A DNA stretch of 64,000 nt from Fulvia fulva (lineage: Eukaryota; Ascomycota; Dothideomycetes; Mycosphaerellales; Mycosphaerellaceae): assembly GCF_020509005.1 (NCBI RefSeq), contig NC_063019.1:1178001-1242000 (forward strand). The letters run 5' to 3'. The position numbers were made by a program, and so were the translations under genes. Of this stretch, positions 1 to 10,993 are shown piece by piece; within the stretch, counting starts at the first letter, position 1; each line of letters opens with the position of its first letter. The notes under the pieces are model-generated. The model ran no database searches and had not been told where the DNA came from. It was given only the letters and a program-made list of their open reading frames with translations.

Positions 1-182
1 TATACAATTGTCATGTCTCATAAGCAATTGTGTCAGCTACTTACTGTCATCATCCAGCTTCGCGAACCAATACTCGCCCACTCTGCGGCCGATGTGTAGC
101 ATTGTGATTGTGTCTCAGACTCTCCTCATCGTTGCCTCTTCTATACGATGCCACAACATACGAGAATCGTCGTGTCTGATAC

Positions 183-1610
183 TCACTCAAACTCCATCGT
201 CACGTCTTCCGCTTCTGGATCATCCTGGATGAATAGAGTTGTGGCTGCAGTTGTCAGAGCCTGCCCATAGACTGCTGGATTCTGCTGCGTGGCTACAGTC
301 TCCTTCTTATCGCGTCTCGCGAAGATCTCTGTGACCGATTGGCGTAACGAGGGTACTCCGGAGTCTGTTGTCGCTATGGAGCTTACTGAATTCCGTGCAG
401 AAACATCCAAAGACATCCGGCTTCTCGGCGTTGAGGGCTCTGGTGTCGGCCTTTGTAGCCAGGTCGGCGAGGCGTACTGTTCGAGAGCTGTTCTGGAAGG
501 CATTCGACTAGCCTTATTGGAAGTATCGACCAGGTCCTGCATCTCGGGCTCGATCCATAGGGCTTGGCAGTGTCTACCTTGCCCTTTCTCGCGCAGATCA
601 TTCATCTCTTGGAGATCGTTGTCTCTCCATCCTGCCTGTACGAGGTCGATCTTCTTGTGTATCCAATCGCTGGGCTCGTTCCTTTTCTTGGCGAGATCTG
701 CCAGCTCTAATGCGAACATAGTGAGGCGTCCGTACTGCATGTCTTGGATGTGATCCGTGATACACTGCATACACTCAAACAGCGTCTCGCGATTCCTGGG
801 CTGGCCGGAGTCGTGGGGTCCCGTGCAGTTTTTTGCGCAGACTTCAGGCGTGGCAGTACATACTGTGTGACCGCAGGTCAGCCGATGGCAAAGTGTGTTA
901 GTGACACAAGGCATAGCAATGTGCGCATCGATGAAACTCGCTGCCACCGCGTTGATTGTCACTTCTGAGAATGGCTTCTCGATGATCTTCTTGGGCGATA
1001 CCGCAGAGTTTTTTCTTGCGGCGCTAACAACGCTGGGCTTGTACACCGGATTGTCGCCTGCATCGATGTGCTTGAAGGCGATTCGCTCGCCTTCGTGTCT
1101 CCCTGGTAGATCATGTACGTTGGCTATCCGTGACCGGCGCGGATACCTCGCAAAGTCTTCACCACATCGTGGAGTGCGGAAGGCTGGAACAATCCGGCCA
1201 TGTCTCCTCCTCGGGGCGGAAGGTGTGTCCATGACACTTCTGGAGTAGACTGAACTCGGGGTCGGTGTCTGTGGCGGACTCGGGGGCATATTGACGGTCG
1301 GTTGATTCGTGGTAGCTTCAACAAAAGACAATTTGCTATTGCACCGGCTGCAGTCTTGCTGTGATGTATGTCGCAAGCTTGAACGTCTGAGTATCTGGTC
1401 TGAAGACTCGAAAGTGGAAGAACGTCGTGAGGACCGTCGCCTTTTGTGTTGGCTTTGTCGTTTCGATGTCAAAGGCTCTTGTAAGAAAGCTTTGTGTGGT
1501 ATGAGAATGTGATCGCCCTTGGCCGAGACAATGACTTGTGCCATAGGTAGGCATAGAAAGCCCTTGTGCGAAGAATCTTCCGTGGACTCCATCATGCCTG
1601 ATGCACTCAC
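183..1610 (-). CDS. hypothetical protein, serine/arginine-rich with a central Cys/His cluster
   Basis: A single open frame of 475 codons. I do not recognise a family. The N-terminal third is basic and Ser/Arg-rich and is followed by a Pro/Thr stretch. Around residues 235-285 there is a dense Cys/His group (CVTNTLCHRLTCGHTVC, later ECMQC) that looks like a zinc-binding module. The C-terminal part is Ser/Pro-rich and probably disordered. The first Met is assumed; later in-frame Mets at residues 6, 7 and 23 are possible. No signal peptide or membrane segment is visible. The long uninterrupted frame and coherent zinc-like cluster support a real gene; the function is unknown. Confidence 0.6.
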   Translation of the reverse strand: MSASGMMESTEDSSHKGFLCLPMAQVIVSAKGDHILIPHKAFLQEPLTSKRQSQHKRRRSSRRSSTFESSDQILRRSSLRHTSQQDCSRCNSKLSFVEATTNQPTVNMPPSPPQTPTPSSVYSRSVMDTPSAPRRRHGRIVPAFRTPRCGEDFARYPRRSRIANVHDLPGRHEGERIAFKHIDAGDNPVYKPSVVSAARKNSAVSPKKIIEKPFSEVTINAVAASFIDAHIAMPCVTNTLCHRLTCGHTVCTATPEVCAKNCTGPHDSGQPRNRETLFECMQCITDHIQDMQYGRLTMFALELADLAKKRNEPSDWIHKKIDLVQAGWRDNDLQEMNDLREKGQGRHCQALWIEPEMQDLVDTSNKASRMPSRTALEQYASPTWLQRPTPEPSTPRSRMSLDVSARNSVSSIATTDSGVPSLRQSVTEIFARRDKKETVATQQNPAVYGQALTTAATTLFIQDDPEAEDVTMEFE

Positions 1611-2459
1611 GTGAGTTATGTGTTGTCAGCAAGATCATGAACACTGTATCATCAGTGAATGTCGCAAGACAAGCCACGAAGAGTGAACAGTGCAATGTTG
1701 TCGTTCAGGCGACCATAAGCCGGATACATCCGAGCGGTGTGTTGGCCAACGGGAATGGCTTCGACCGGGTTGCTGGGGTGTTTCTCAAGAGAGCAACACA
1801 TTGAATGGCAAATTGTTAGCAAGACTCTGGCGTGCGTCCAACAAAGGCGATCACTCGAAATTCGAGACTCGCAGTTGGCTTTGAAGATCCTTCACGAGCG
1901 ACATTGCTGAAGAGGTGAGGTCGGCAATGCCGGGTACTAGGACCTACCCTACCCTTACCCTACCCTTACCCTGATCAAAAGCTGTGGCCACAACCATGGA
2001 CTTGAACGAACAGTCGACGTGTGTGCCTCCAGTAGCTCGAAATGCCGAGGAGTTCTGTCGAACATCGAGACTGCCATGTGCTGGCTCGGAGTTGCTTTGG
2101 GCGCCAATAATGTGCCAACATATCCTTCAGAGCTTCTGGCGGACCAGATTTTGTGCAAGACTTATGAGACGGAGTGTAGACCGATGCTGGCAGCCTTGCA
2201 GGAGTCCACGGGCGTGGGCGCGTTTCAGCAAGGACGCGTGAGAGAAGTAGAAGTAAGATTAGAGGACACACACGTGCCGCCAAGCAGCTTTGTTCCCGCT
2301 TGACAAAAGTCGTTGCGAGCTTCATCATCACTAGCTCCTGACAGCTTCTCCGCTCCGACATGATAGCCGGGGCCATGGCGCTACATATGGTCACGATGGC
2401 AGCGCAGTCTTCTGGGGAGCATATCGCCTCCCTGAACCACTACCATCACCACCGCAATC
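1611..2459. other. intergenic stretch with a weak coding-like segment
   Basis: No recognisable gene. On the + strand about 2016-2303 reads as an open frame with GC-rich third positions (it contains GANNVPTYPSELLADQ), but it has no ATG at its start and no known domain. It may be a gene remnant or an exon of an unresolved gene. The stretch also holds the telomere-like repeat at 1943-1972. Confidence 0.25.
1943..1972. repeat. short telomere-like CCCTA/CCCTTA tract
   Basis: About 30 bases made of alternating CCCTA and CCCTTA units, resembling a degenerate form of the fungal telomere repeat (TTAGGG on the other strand). The tract is short, and genes flank it on both sides. Confidence 0.6.
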
Positions 2460-3782
2460 ATGTCTGAGATCAAAGAATACACCATCAATGTCCCACAGGC
2501 GAAGATCGACCGCCTGATGCGGAGGCTGCAAGACACTGACTTCCCCTCTGAAATCGAAGATGCCGGCTGGGGTTATGGCTCGCCACTGTATGCAGGCACG
2601 ACGACTGACAGATGATTCAGATAGCCCGCTAACGACTCGACAGACCCGACATCAAGCGCTTTGTCGAATACTGGAAGACGAAATTTGACTGGCGCGCCCA
2701 CGAGAAGAAGATCAACGAACTGCCCAACTACGAGGTACAGGTAAACGTCGACAAGCACGGTCCCGTAGACATGCACTTCGTGCACCAAAAGTCTTCAAAC
2801 CCCAACGCGATCCCGCTCCTCTTCGTGCACGGCTGGCCAGGATCGTTTCTGGAGGTTACGAAGATTCTTCCGCTCCTCAAGGGTGGAGATGGCAAGCCTG
2901 CCTTCCATGTCGTGGCACCCTCCCTACCCAACTACGGCTTCTCGGGCCCAGCTCTCAAGAAAGGGTTCAATGTAGCCCGCGCCGCTGAAGCCTGTCATAA
3001 GGTGATGCTCGCGCTTGGCTATGATCAGTATGTCACTCAAGGTGGCGATTGGGGCATGTTGATCACTCGCGCGTGTGCATATCTGTATCCTCAAAATGTG
3101 AAAGCATGCCACATCAACTGGCCGTGGGCCGCGAAGCCGGAAGAGTTTACAAACGGCACCAAGCCGGAGCCGGAGTACAGTGAGCGCGAGAAGAAGCAGA
3201 TGGCAGCTGGTGACAACTGGTTTCCCTTTGGCATGGGTGACGGGCGTGGCTACATCGCGATCCAGTCTACTCGTCCGGCGACTCTGAACTTTGCTCTGAG
3301 GGACAGTCCAGTGGGGATGCTGGCTTGGACTTGGGACAAGTTGGTTGCGTGGACGGATGATTATCCCTGGACTGAGGATGAAGTCTGCCTCTGGGTCTCA
3401 CTGTACATTTTCTCCCGTGCAGGACCCGATGCCGCCTCATACCTGTACTACGAGGCACTGCACGATCCTGTCGAAATCACGGTTCCAATCATCCAGGGAT
3501 ATATCGATACGCCACTCGGTATTGCGGATTTCCCCGTTGAGATTGCTAACAACCCTGTGAGCTGGAGACATACTATGGTGAGTTTTCCTGCCGATTGAGG
3601 GACGTTGACGTTTCTGACTTGGTGCGGCATCACAGGGTCCCATCGCCTTCCAGAAGATATACGAGAAAGGCGGACACTTTGCAGGCTGGGAGCGTCCGAC
3701 AGACATTGCAGAGGGTTTATGCGAAATGTTCGGCAAGGGCGGTGGAGCTCATGGCGTTGTTCCAGGCAAAGATGGTTACTAG
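2460..3782 (+). CDS. epoxide hydrolase (alpha/beta-hydrolase, microsomal-type)
   Basis: Three exons: 2460-2587, 2644-3577 and 3636-3782, giving 402 aa. The N-terminus matches the epoxide hydrolase N-terminal domain, followed by an alpha/beta-hydrolase fold. The oxyanion-type HGWPG motif is at about residues 105-109, the nucleophile Asp in GGDWG is about residue 178, and the catalytic His in GGHFAGWE is about residue 368. Enzymes of this family hydrolyse epoxides to diols through an Asp ester intermediate. No signal peptide is seen. Both introns are short with good GT/AG ends, and joining them restores a continuous family-like protein. It lies beside a broken oxidative gene group and an NRPS-like reductase, so a role in secondary metabolism or detoxification is plausible. 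Confidence 0.9.
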
Positions 3783-3882
3783 AGCCTTCATTCCTCAGTA
3801 TGTTCAGATTCGGCAGAAGCTACTCCCAAACCCCCACATCCCTACCCTTTCACTTCACCTCCCTTCACCTCCCCCTTCCCTT

Positions 3883-4331
3883 CTACCTCCCAAACCTCAT
3901 CTTAGCATACATCCACAACATCCTAACCGACTGAAATCGCGGTAATTCCGTCATACAAATATCCGTTGAATAGTCCATGAAGTTATGGATAGGATCATTC
4001 CCAGGCTGGTTTGGGCACGTATCAGATTTCGCTGGACACCCACCAGTGGCATTCAACTGGCGTGGCGTGTCGGGAATGAAATCGCCGGGGCCGCTGCAGG
4101 AGTTGCCTTGGAAGGTGTGGAAGAGGTCGAGCCAGTGGCCGATTTCGTGCACGGCTGTGTAGCCTAGGTTGTAGTTGGCGGTTTACTGGGGTGGGTGTTA
4201 GAGGGGATGGTGAGAGGGACTGAGGATGAGGAGGGGGGTTTTACGTACGCCTCCTAGCATGCTACCAGCCAAGTTCGCGCAGCCATCGAGGATCTTTTGC
4301 TCGGCGGTGGGTGCTGATTCTGGGAAGTAGC
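3883..4331 (-). pseudogene. M43 (pappalysin-type) metalloprotease fragment
   Basis: The C-terminal part of a secreted M43 zinc protease. The zinc motif reads HEIGHWLDLFH at about 4120-4152, followed by a Met-turn NFMDYS. The Gly usual in HExxHxxGxxH is Asp here. An upstream exon (about 4239-4331, containing ILDGCANLAG) joins through an intron with GTACGT donor and CAG acceptor, but the first codon after the acceptor is an in-frame TAA. The N-terminal half with signal peptide is absent; the sequence upstream belongs to the phospholipase remnant. No ATG precedes the zinc motif. Truncation, stop and altered ligand region together indicate a dead gene. Confidence 0.75.
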
Positions 4332-4360
4332 TGCGATGCGGGTCAGTCGATGGATATGCT

Positions 4361-5345
4361 TCAAGCCTCTTCTTCTCGGGCGGACTTGCTGGTCATGACA
4401 GCGCCGTTCTTGCTGATGGTGAGGTACTGCCCGCTTGATCAGATGGTATAGCCGCTGCCGTTGCCCATGTCCGTGATCGTGTAAGTTGCTGCTGATCCAC
4501 CTGCCTTCTTCAGATCCGTGCCGCTGATGGTGCTATTGTCGACTGCACTGCTGATGGAGAATTGTGCGCCGGACTGGTGGAGAACGAATCGCTGCGCCTT
4601 GTCATTGTAGGAAGTCGATGCCTTTATCGCTTTGAGATGGTCGCCACTGTTGGCAAGAGCGAATCCGTTCATCTCGAAAGTTAGGTAGCGACCTTCGGTT
4701 GGATTACCTCGCATCTTCTTGAAGCCCTGCTCGGTCTTGAGCGCATCAGACTCCTTCTGCAATCCATCTGGTGGTGGAGGTCTGGTCGTCTTGTACTTCT
4801 GCTCGCAAACGCTGTACCCATTCCAGTTCCCTTTGCTGTCAGTAGAAGGGTAGGAAGCATTGGGCATCGAGGGGATGCTGTAGTCTGGGTGTGCAAAGTC
4901 GAAGGCCTTCGTCAGGTCCGCCATGTTCTCTCGACGCCACGTGTTCATCGGCGCCGATGTAAACTTCTTGTTCTTGGCGGCGGCCCATTTTTCAAGGAAC
5001 AAGATCTGCGAGCTATGGTCTGCATTCTCGACATAGACATTGCCTCGACGTGTCCATGGCGAGATGATGTAGAACGGCAGACGGAATCCTGGCCCGGTGC
5101 AGGTGTAGCCAGCAGCGCCGTAGGGACCCTGCACCCATTCGCCTTGTGTACCATTCGGGCTATGGTATGGAACGACGTGATCGCCCCAGCCACCCGTCTC
5201 GTCATACGAGATGATCAAAGCGGTGCTTTTGTAGGTAGGGGATCGAGTAACAGCATCAACAATCTTCTGCTACAGCCAGCCGCCATCTCTTGGCTGGTAA
5301 GGTTTGAAAGCCAGTCCCTTCTGCGCAAGAGCAGAGCTGTTCGCG
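4361..5345 (-). pseudogene. phospholipase C-like phosphoesterase remnant
   Basis: The C-terminal half of a bacterial-type non-haemolytic phospholipase C (phosphoesterase family). Recognisable blocks are ISYDETGGWGDH, GPGFRLPFYIISPW and HSSQILFLEKW. The longest uninterrupted piece is 4439-5218. Reading outward in the same frame there is a TAG at 5270-5272, a TGA at 4439-4441 and another TGA at 4361-4363, each inside otherwise family-like sequence. Compared with the family, a block of roughly 25-40 residues before the first stop also seems to be missing, and the N-terminal half is not found. I describe it only as a broken copy. Confidence 0.75.
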
Positions 5346-5648
5346 GCTTTCTGGCGCAGTGCTTATCGTCGCCGTCGTTGGCCGCATCTGCAGAAGGTGC
5401 CTTCCTGACGCGTGGTCATAAGCACAATCTCTTTGGATGAAGTGAGGCCCGCATCGACCTTGCACGGCATCGAGGTATCCGTCGACAAGTCCAAGCATAA
5501 GGCGTTGACCACAGCAAGGGCTTTGATGGGTTCGATGAGATGTCGTCGGAGGTGAGGAGGAGAAGTCATCCACGGAGGCTGGGAAACGAGATGGCCTGGG
5601 ACAGGCTGGGAGAAGCCGCGGCAGAAAGCCGGCATCCGGACGGAAACA
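5346..5648. other. spacer between phospholipase remnant and oxidase pseudogene
   Basis: About 300 bases between divergently oriented remnants. Minus-strand frames are open for short distances but none resembles the missing half of the phospholipase. Nothing else is seen. Confidence 0.4.
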
Positions 5649-7399
5649 ATGCTCTTCGCTCTTGCTACGACCATCTTCATCACAACACTCCCCAGTTCAG
5701 GTCTTGGTCTGAGTCGAGCAGCATGGAATCCCTCATCTTGGACTGGAGGCAGGTCTGGACACACGCCAGGAGATAGCAATTCCCGGCTCCATCCTGAAGA
5801 GCACGTCTTCCGCAATGCCACGACGCGTGAGTACAACTGGCGCGTCACCTCGGCTCTTCGACGACCAGATGGTGTCTTGAAGCGCGTATATATGGTCAAT
5901 GATGCCTTCCCTGGCCCAACGATTGAAGCGCGATCCGGACATCGGATCATAGTGCACGTTCACAACGCACTGGAGTCAGATGGCGTACAACAGAATGGAT
6001 GGAGCAGCGGGCATCACTCAAGCTCCCATAGAGCCCGGTCACGATTTCACGTACGATTTCACTATTGGTGCTGACGAGCAGGGCACTTTCTGGTGGCATG
6101 CGCACGATGGTGCTCAGCGAGCTGATGGGCTGTACGGTGGCTTTGTTGTTCATGAGCCTTCCCGGCAGGACGTTGGTCAAGTCCTGGATGCCGAACATCT
6201 ACTTCTACTTGGTGACTGGTAAGTCTGCGAGGTGATCTTCTTCCACAAAGCAAGACCAAGCTAAAGGAGGATTCAGGTACCACCGTTCGGCAGAAGACGC
6301 TCTGCATTATTCCATGCACCCTGGCGCGTTTGGCCTTGAAAGTGTTCCAGACTCCGTTCTCGTGAATGGCTTTGGTTCCTATGCATGCGCTGATGCAGTG
6401 CCTGCCCGCCCTGTAGACTGTATCGACAGCAAGCACATCGCGAGCAGTCTCAATCTGGATGTCTCCAAGCGCAACGTACTTCGCATTGTCAATGTCGGCG
6501 TTTATGCTGGCGTCAGTATGAGTCTAGTAGGGAGTCTGCTGACACCACTCAGAGTGGACGCAGGTCGTCCGATCTCGGCGGCTGCCTCGAAAAGTGTTGG
6601 TGTGCTGCATCCCGGCGAGCGCATGGATCTTCTGGTCCAACACCAGCAAGATGAGGCAGACCAGCTACGGAGTTTGATCGTCGCTTTGGACGACACCCGT
6701 TTAAGTACGAGAACATGGCTCTCACGCTGTGTCACAATTTCTTGGTGAAATGTTTTGGGAGTCCAGAACCAAATTCCAGGCATGAAAGTGCGGTATATGA
6801 GACCTTCGATATTCAAAACGTCGAACCTGCCCATAACCAAGCTAGCTCACTGCCTGCACAGGCCGACCACACAATTGTCCTGTACACCTTGACGCAAAAA
6901 TTGGCCCACCTTGACAACGAACCGCGAGGATTCATCAACCACTCAACATGGGCAAGACCGTCACTGCCATTAGTCGACCTGCCCAGATCACAATGGGAGA
7001 AGACACTTTTCGTGTCACAAATCAAGTACAACTCCGCATCTCCACTCTGTGTTGACATCGTGCTGAACAATCTGGACGAGGACTGGCACCCGTTTCACTT
7101 GCACGGCCACGACTTCTGGGTACTGTCGACCTACTCTTCGAATCTCAACTGGGGGTCTTACAACCCATACGAAGACGCAACTCCGCCCGGCGGGCAGTAT
7201 GTGCTTGCCAGTGCGGTGAAGAAGGACACCTTCGATGTACCACGCCGTGGCTATGCTGTGCATGGCTGGTAATCATCCCGGGACTTGGAAACATTCCATA
7301 GACGTGAAGGCCAAGCACAGGCAGGTTTGACGAAGTCACGAACACATGCAGGGTACCGAAGGCATGCGGCTCTGGTTCGTGGCTGTTGCCACTGAAGGC
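5649..7399 (+). pseudogene. laccase-like multicopper oxidase, broken
   Basis: It begins with a signal-peptide-like N-terminus (MLFALATTIFITTLPSSG). The first cupredoxin domain is recognisable (VNDAFPGPTIEA; GTFWWHAH), an intron lies at 6219-6276, and the second domain follows (DWYHRSAED, VLVNGFG). The third domain carries the copper motif HPFHLHGH. Damage: near 5986 the frame changes and the segment that should hold the first copper motif (HWHG) is missing; near 6699-6702 one base is missing; after 7257 the frame ends at TAA and the last copper motif (HCHxxxH) cannot be found, although family-like sequence resumes about 7343. Such oxidases use four copper atoms bound by these motifs, so this copy cannot be a normal enzyme. 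Confidence 0.85.
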
Positions 7400-7967
7400 G
7401 TTCCAATTTGCCTATTCCACCACCCTGGTAGCTCAGGCCCCATCCTCCGAGGCATTTTGCCCACCGAGCTCAGTCGTGCTCCCTCTCTTCACAGTACCAG
7501 TTGTCAAACAACGTTAGCTGAAGATCTACATAAACATGGGCAAAACAGAGCTGCCCCAGCCTCCATTCCACCGGGACAGCTATGCTGAAAACAGCGAGTA
7601 CACCAATATCATCCCCGCATCCCCGTCACGTGTGGGACTTCACAGCCAATGCACGATCTGTCCGAAAGGGGACCGTATGGATACCTCTGCCGCCACGACA
7701 CAGAGCCCCACGGGGATGTCTCGGTCAACCTGCTCATCATGCACGATGAGGTCCTTGAATGCGTCCTCGATGGGGCCTGTGCCAATGTCCCTCCCTAGCA
7801 AAAACAATGTTGGTTGGACACTCAATGATCCATTCATAGTATATGATCGTAGGCTCCCGCGTGTTGCATCGCGAAAGCCTTTCCATTCCTTTCCTGTAGT
7901 CACCATTGAGCGTAAGATTGGATCTAAGCAGACACTTTCCTTTCGAAGCAAGCTTTCGCCGTGCAAC
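7400..7967. other. spacer upstream of the monooxygenase
   Basis: The 3' flank of the oxidase remnant and 5' flank of the next gene. Short open stretches on both strands match nothing I recognise. The promoter of the downstream gene would lie here; I see no clear TATA box. Confidence 0.35.
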
Positions 7968-9814
7968 ATGGGTCCAATCGCAGAGCCTGAGATTCCATAC
8001 ACGGACGTTCTGCTCGTGGGAGCTGGTTTCGCCACATACACACTCTTGAACAAGCTGCGGAGGCAGGGCCTGTCAGTCAAGATCCTCGAGAGAGGCGCGT
8101 CTGCTGGAGGTATTTGGTACTGGGTAAGTGTAAGCTGAAGTACGGTGGGAGATGTGAGTGCTGCACTGCACTATCGACTCAATTCCCTACGTGAGACACT
8201 GCTAAAACCTTGCCCTTCCTTAGAACTGCTGCCCAGGTGCACGCGTTGACTCCGACACCCCAATCTACCAGCTTTTTGACAAGGAGCTATGGGAGGACTT
8301 CACATACAAGGAGCGATATACCCTGCATGGCCCGAGCTTCGACGATACTTTGAGCACGTCGACAAGAAGTGGAACGTCAGCGCGCACACAACCTTCCACA
8401 AGTGCGTGGAAACAGCAACTTTCGACACCAAGAAGAGCCAGTGGCTGATCGAATGTACCGATGAGTCGCAGTACTGGTGCAAGTGGTTTATCCCAAATCT
8501 CGGTTTCGCTTTGAAGAACTACTCGCCGCCCTTCCCGGATATCAACAATTTCAAGGGAGAGGTGTATCACACTGCCAAGTGGCCACAGCACGATGTCTAC
8601 CTTAAAGAAGCGCGTCGCTGTGGTCGGTACCGGCGCCTCGGGCATTCAGACGATCCAGGAGCTCGGTCCAAAGACCGAGGAGCTTACGGTTTACCAGCGC
8701 ACACCCAACATGTGCCTCCCAATGAACCAAAAGAAGCCCGACCCAGCGGAAGAAGAGAAGAAGAAGCAGGACGGTACCTACGAAAAGCTCATCAACGACA
8801 CACGCAGCACATTCGCCGGGTTCACATACGACTTCATCGACAAGAAGACCTTCGACGACAGCCCTGAAGTCGCGAGAAATTCTACCACAAGCTCATGGTC
8901 GAAGAGGGCGGCTTCCGATACTGGCTGAACACATACAGCGACATGCTCTTCGACGACAAGGCCAACGACCAGGCGTACGATTCCTGGCGTCGACAGGTCC
9001 TGAAGCGCATGACGGATCCAGAAAAGCAGAAGATTCTCGCACCTGAGCGGAAGCCGCATCCGTGGGGCACGAAGCGGCCGTCGTTGGAGCAGCGGTATTA
9101 TGAAGTTGTCAATGAGCCTCATGTTGAGATTACTGATGTGAATGCCAATCCCATTGAGGAAGTCAAGGCGGAGGGCATTGTGACGCCGAAGGGCCTCAGG
9201 GAGTTCGATATTCTTGTCCTAGCTACGGGCTTTGACTCAGTGACGGGCTCGCTCGCACAGCTCAATATCCAGGATACAGAAGGCAGAACCATCGGCGAGC
9301 ATTGGAAGAATGGCACGAAGACATCGATGGGCATTGCAATCCCGGGATTCCCGAATATGGTAAGTCAACTCAACCGAGCGCGGCTTGGTGTCTTTCTAAC
9401 GCTACGCATTAGTTCTTCTGCTACGGCCCCCAAGCCCCAACCGCCATCTCCAACGGACCCAGCTGCACGCAGTTCCAAGCCGAGTGGATCGAGGAGGCGA
9501 TGAAGAGGATTCAAAAGGACGGCATCACGAAGTTCGAGGCGAAGCAGGATGCTGAGGATGATTGGTGTAAGAGGATGAATGAGGCGTGGTAAGTGATGAT
9601 ATGATACCGTTGTCTGCATGTGGACAGTAGTACTGACAAGATTGTTAGGGACGCGACTCTTTTCCCAATGGCCAAGTCGTGGTACTCGGGTGGTAACATT
9701 CCAGGCAAGAACATTGAGCCGCTTAATTGGGCGGGTGGCATGCCAGAGTATGTTGACTCGCTGCATAAGAGTTTGGAGAATGATTATCAGGGGTGGCATT
9801 ATGCTAAGGCTTGA
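7968..9814 (+). pseudogene. Baeyer-Villiger-type flavin monooxygenase with three frameshifts
   Basis: The product would be an FAD/NADPH enzyme inserting oxygen next to a ketone. Visible motifs: the first Rossmann site (LLVGAGFATYTLL), the YWN..PGARVDSD region, the Baeyer-Villiger fingerprint FKGEVYHTAKWP, the second Rossmann site (VVGTGASGIQ) and DILVLATGFD. Introns at 8124-8223, 9360-9412 and 9589-9648 are normal. The frame shifts at about 8315-8321 (a TA appears duplicated), 8604-8608 and 8875-8879, each inside conserved sequence and outside any intron. Apart from these the gene is complete to its stop (about 590 aa expected). Either it is recently dead or the assembly has indel errors here; long neighbours are clean, which favours real decay. 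Confidence 0.85.
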
Positions 9815-10993
9815 ATACCCATCGCCAGTGGAATTTATATATAAGGGTGTATGTTACGGACCGTGCTCCAGTCTCGCTGTCTTCATTGACCATGATAGCT
9901 TGCGTCTTCGATAGCACTGGCTTTGCTGATACTCCGAAGCTGAATTGTTCCTTGCTCGCACTCAGCGGGTTGCTGTATGATCGCGTGAGCCAACGCCCAT
10001 CTACTGTGCTATCGGCGCCATCCATGGGAAAACAGACCATTTCTGTTGCAGCTTTGCACATCTTCTCTCCCTCGAATGGCAAAGTCGATCGCCGTAAATC
10101 TAGCTGCATCAAACGAAAGTCTAGCATACTTCTAAGATCTCCAGAGCTCCAGAATCACGACAAGAGTACTAGGAAACGATGCTATGCCGTCGCCATCAAG
10201 ATCCCATGACTTTACCTGGCACGTTACCTCAACACTAGATGACTAAGATTTAGAGAGCTTGGCAGCAGGCGCTCCAATCGAGATTGTTGATCAATCTCAA
10301 GCAATATTTGATGAGTGGGATCTCGTCACTCATCCTGACCTTCCGCGCAGCTTGCTGAACGCGATTGCCTTTCGGACATCAGCCTTCCATCGACCTCCTG
10401 CACCGTGTCTCGCGACTACAGATGGCGTTCCATCAGGGATCGCGGAAACTCCGCATTCCCGCGAAGGAGCCAACAGTCCACGATGTGGACGAACGTTCCG
10501 CCGGCGAGATACGACGATGTGATTATGGGAGACTTCTCCTGGACAAGTCTGAGAGATGAGGTCGACATAGACCAAGACTCGTACTGCTCCGATCCAGATT
10601 ATAACTGGCCTGGATCCCTGGCATCTTCAGAACGAAAGGTGAGTGGCGCACAGTCTCGCAGAGTCGCAGGACGCACGGTCAGGGACCTCGCATTGCGGGT
10701 AGTGTTGCCAAAATGTCGTTGGCCTTACGACTGTTGCTTAATCTACCATGGCACTGCATGGCCACGCGACACTAATTGTGGGACCTTTATTTGTCTTGCA
10801 AGCATGGCCGCTGCGTTGAGTCCAAGCCTTGGCGACTCGCCGGCGTTGTCTTGCTTCCGCTTCCGGCCGATGATGCAGCTGCGTCAGACGCGTCGTCTTG
10901 GCGGGAGATGTGTTTCAAGGTATTGCAAATCCTGTTAACAAGTCACTTTGCGAAGGAAGCGTCCCACCTACCGGAATCGCATTCCAGGCTACT
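9815..10993. other. spacer between monooxygenase remnant and NRPS-like gene
   Basis: Almost 1.2 kb without a recognisable gene. Several short frames are open on both strands but lack family resemblance. The promoter, and possibly an unrecognised 5' exon, of the NRPS-like gene would be here. Confidence 0.35.

Noticed and set aside
1..182. A gene at the left edge
   Set aside because: The only open stretch is short, Ser-rich and without features; likely 3' flank of the minus-strand gene.
4150..4152. Protease translation starting at GTG before the zinc motif
   Set aside because: GTG is not a normal start in fungal nuclear genes and would skip signal and prodomain; better read as a truncated pseudogene.
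4000..9900. All frameshifts being sequencing error
   Set aside because: Cannot be excluded for single-base cases, but deletions of whole motifs and in-frame stops are also present here, while several multi-kilobase frames elsewhere in the window are clean.
10898..10993. Longer start for the NRPS-like protein at 10898
   Set aside because: The frame is open there but begins with TTG; the first ATG is at 10994.
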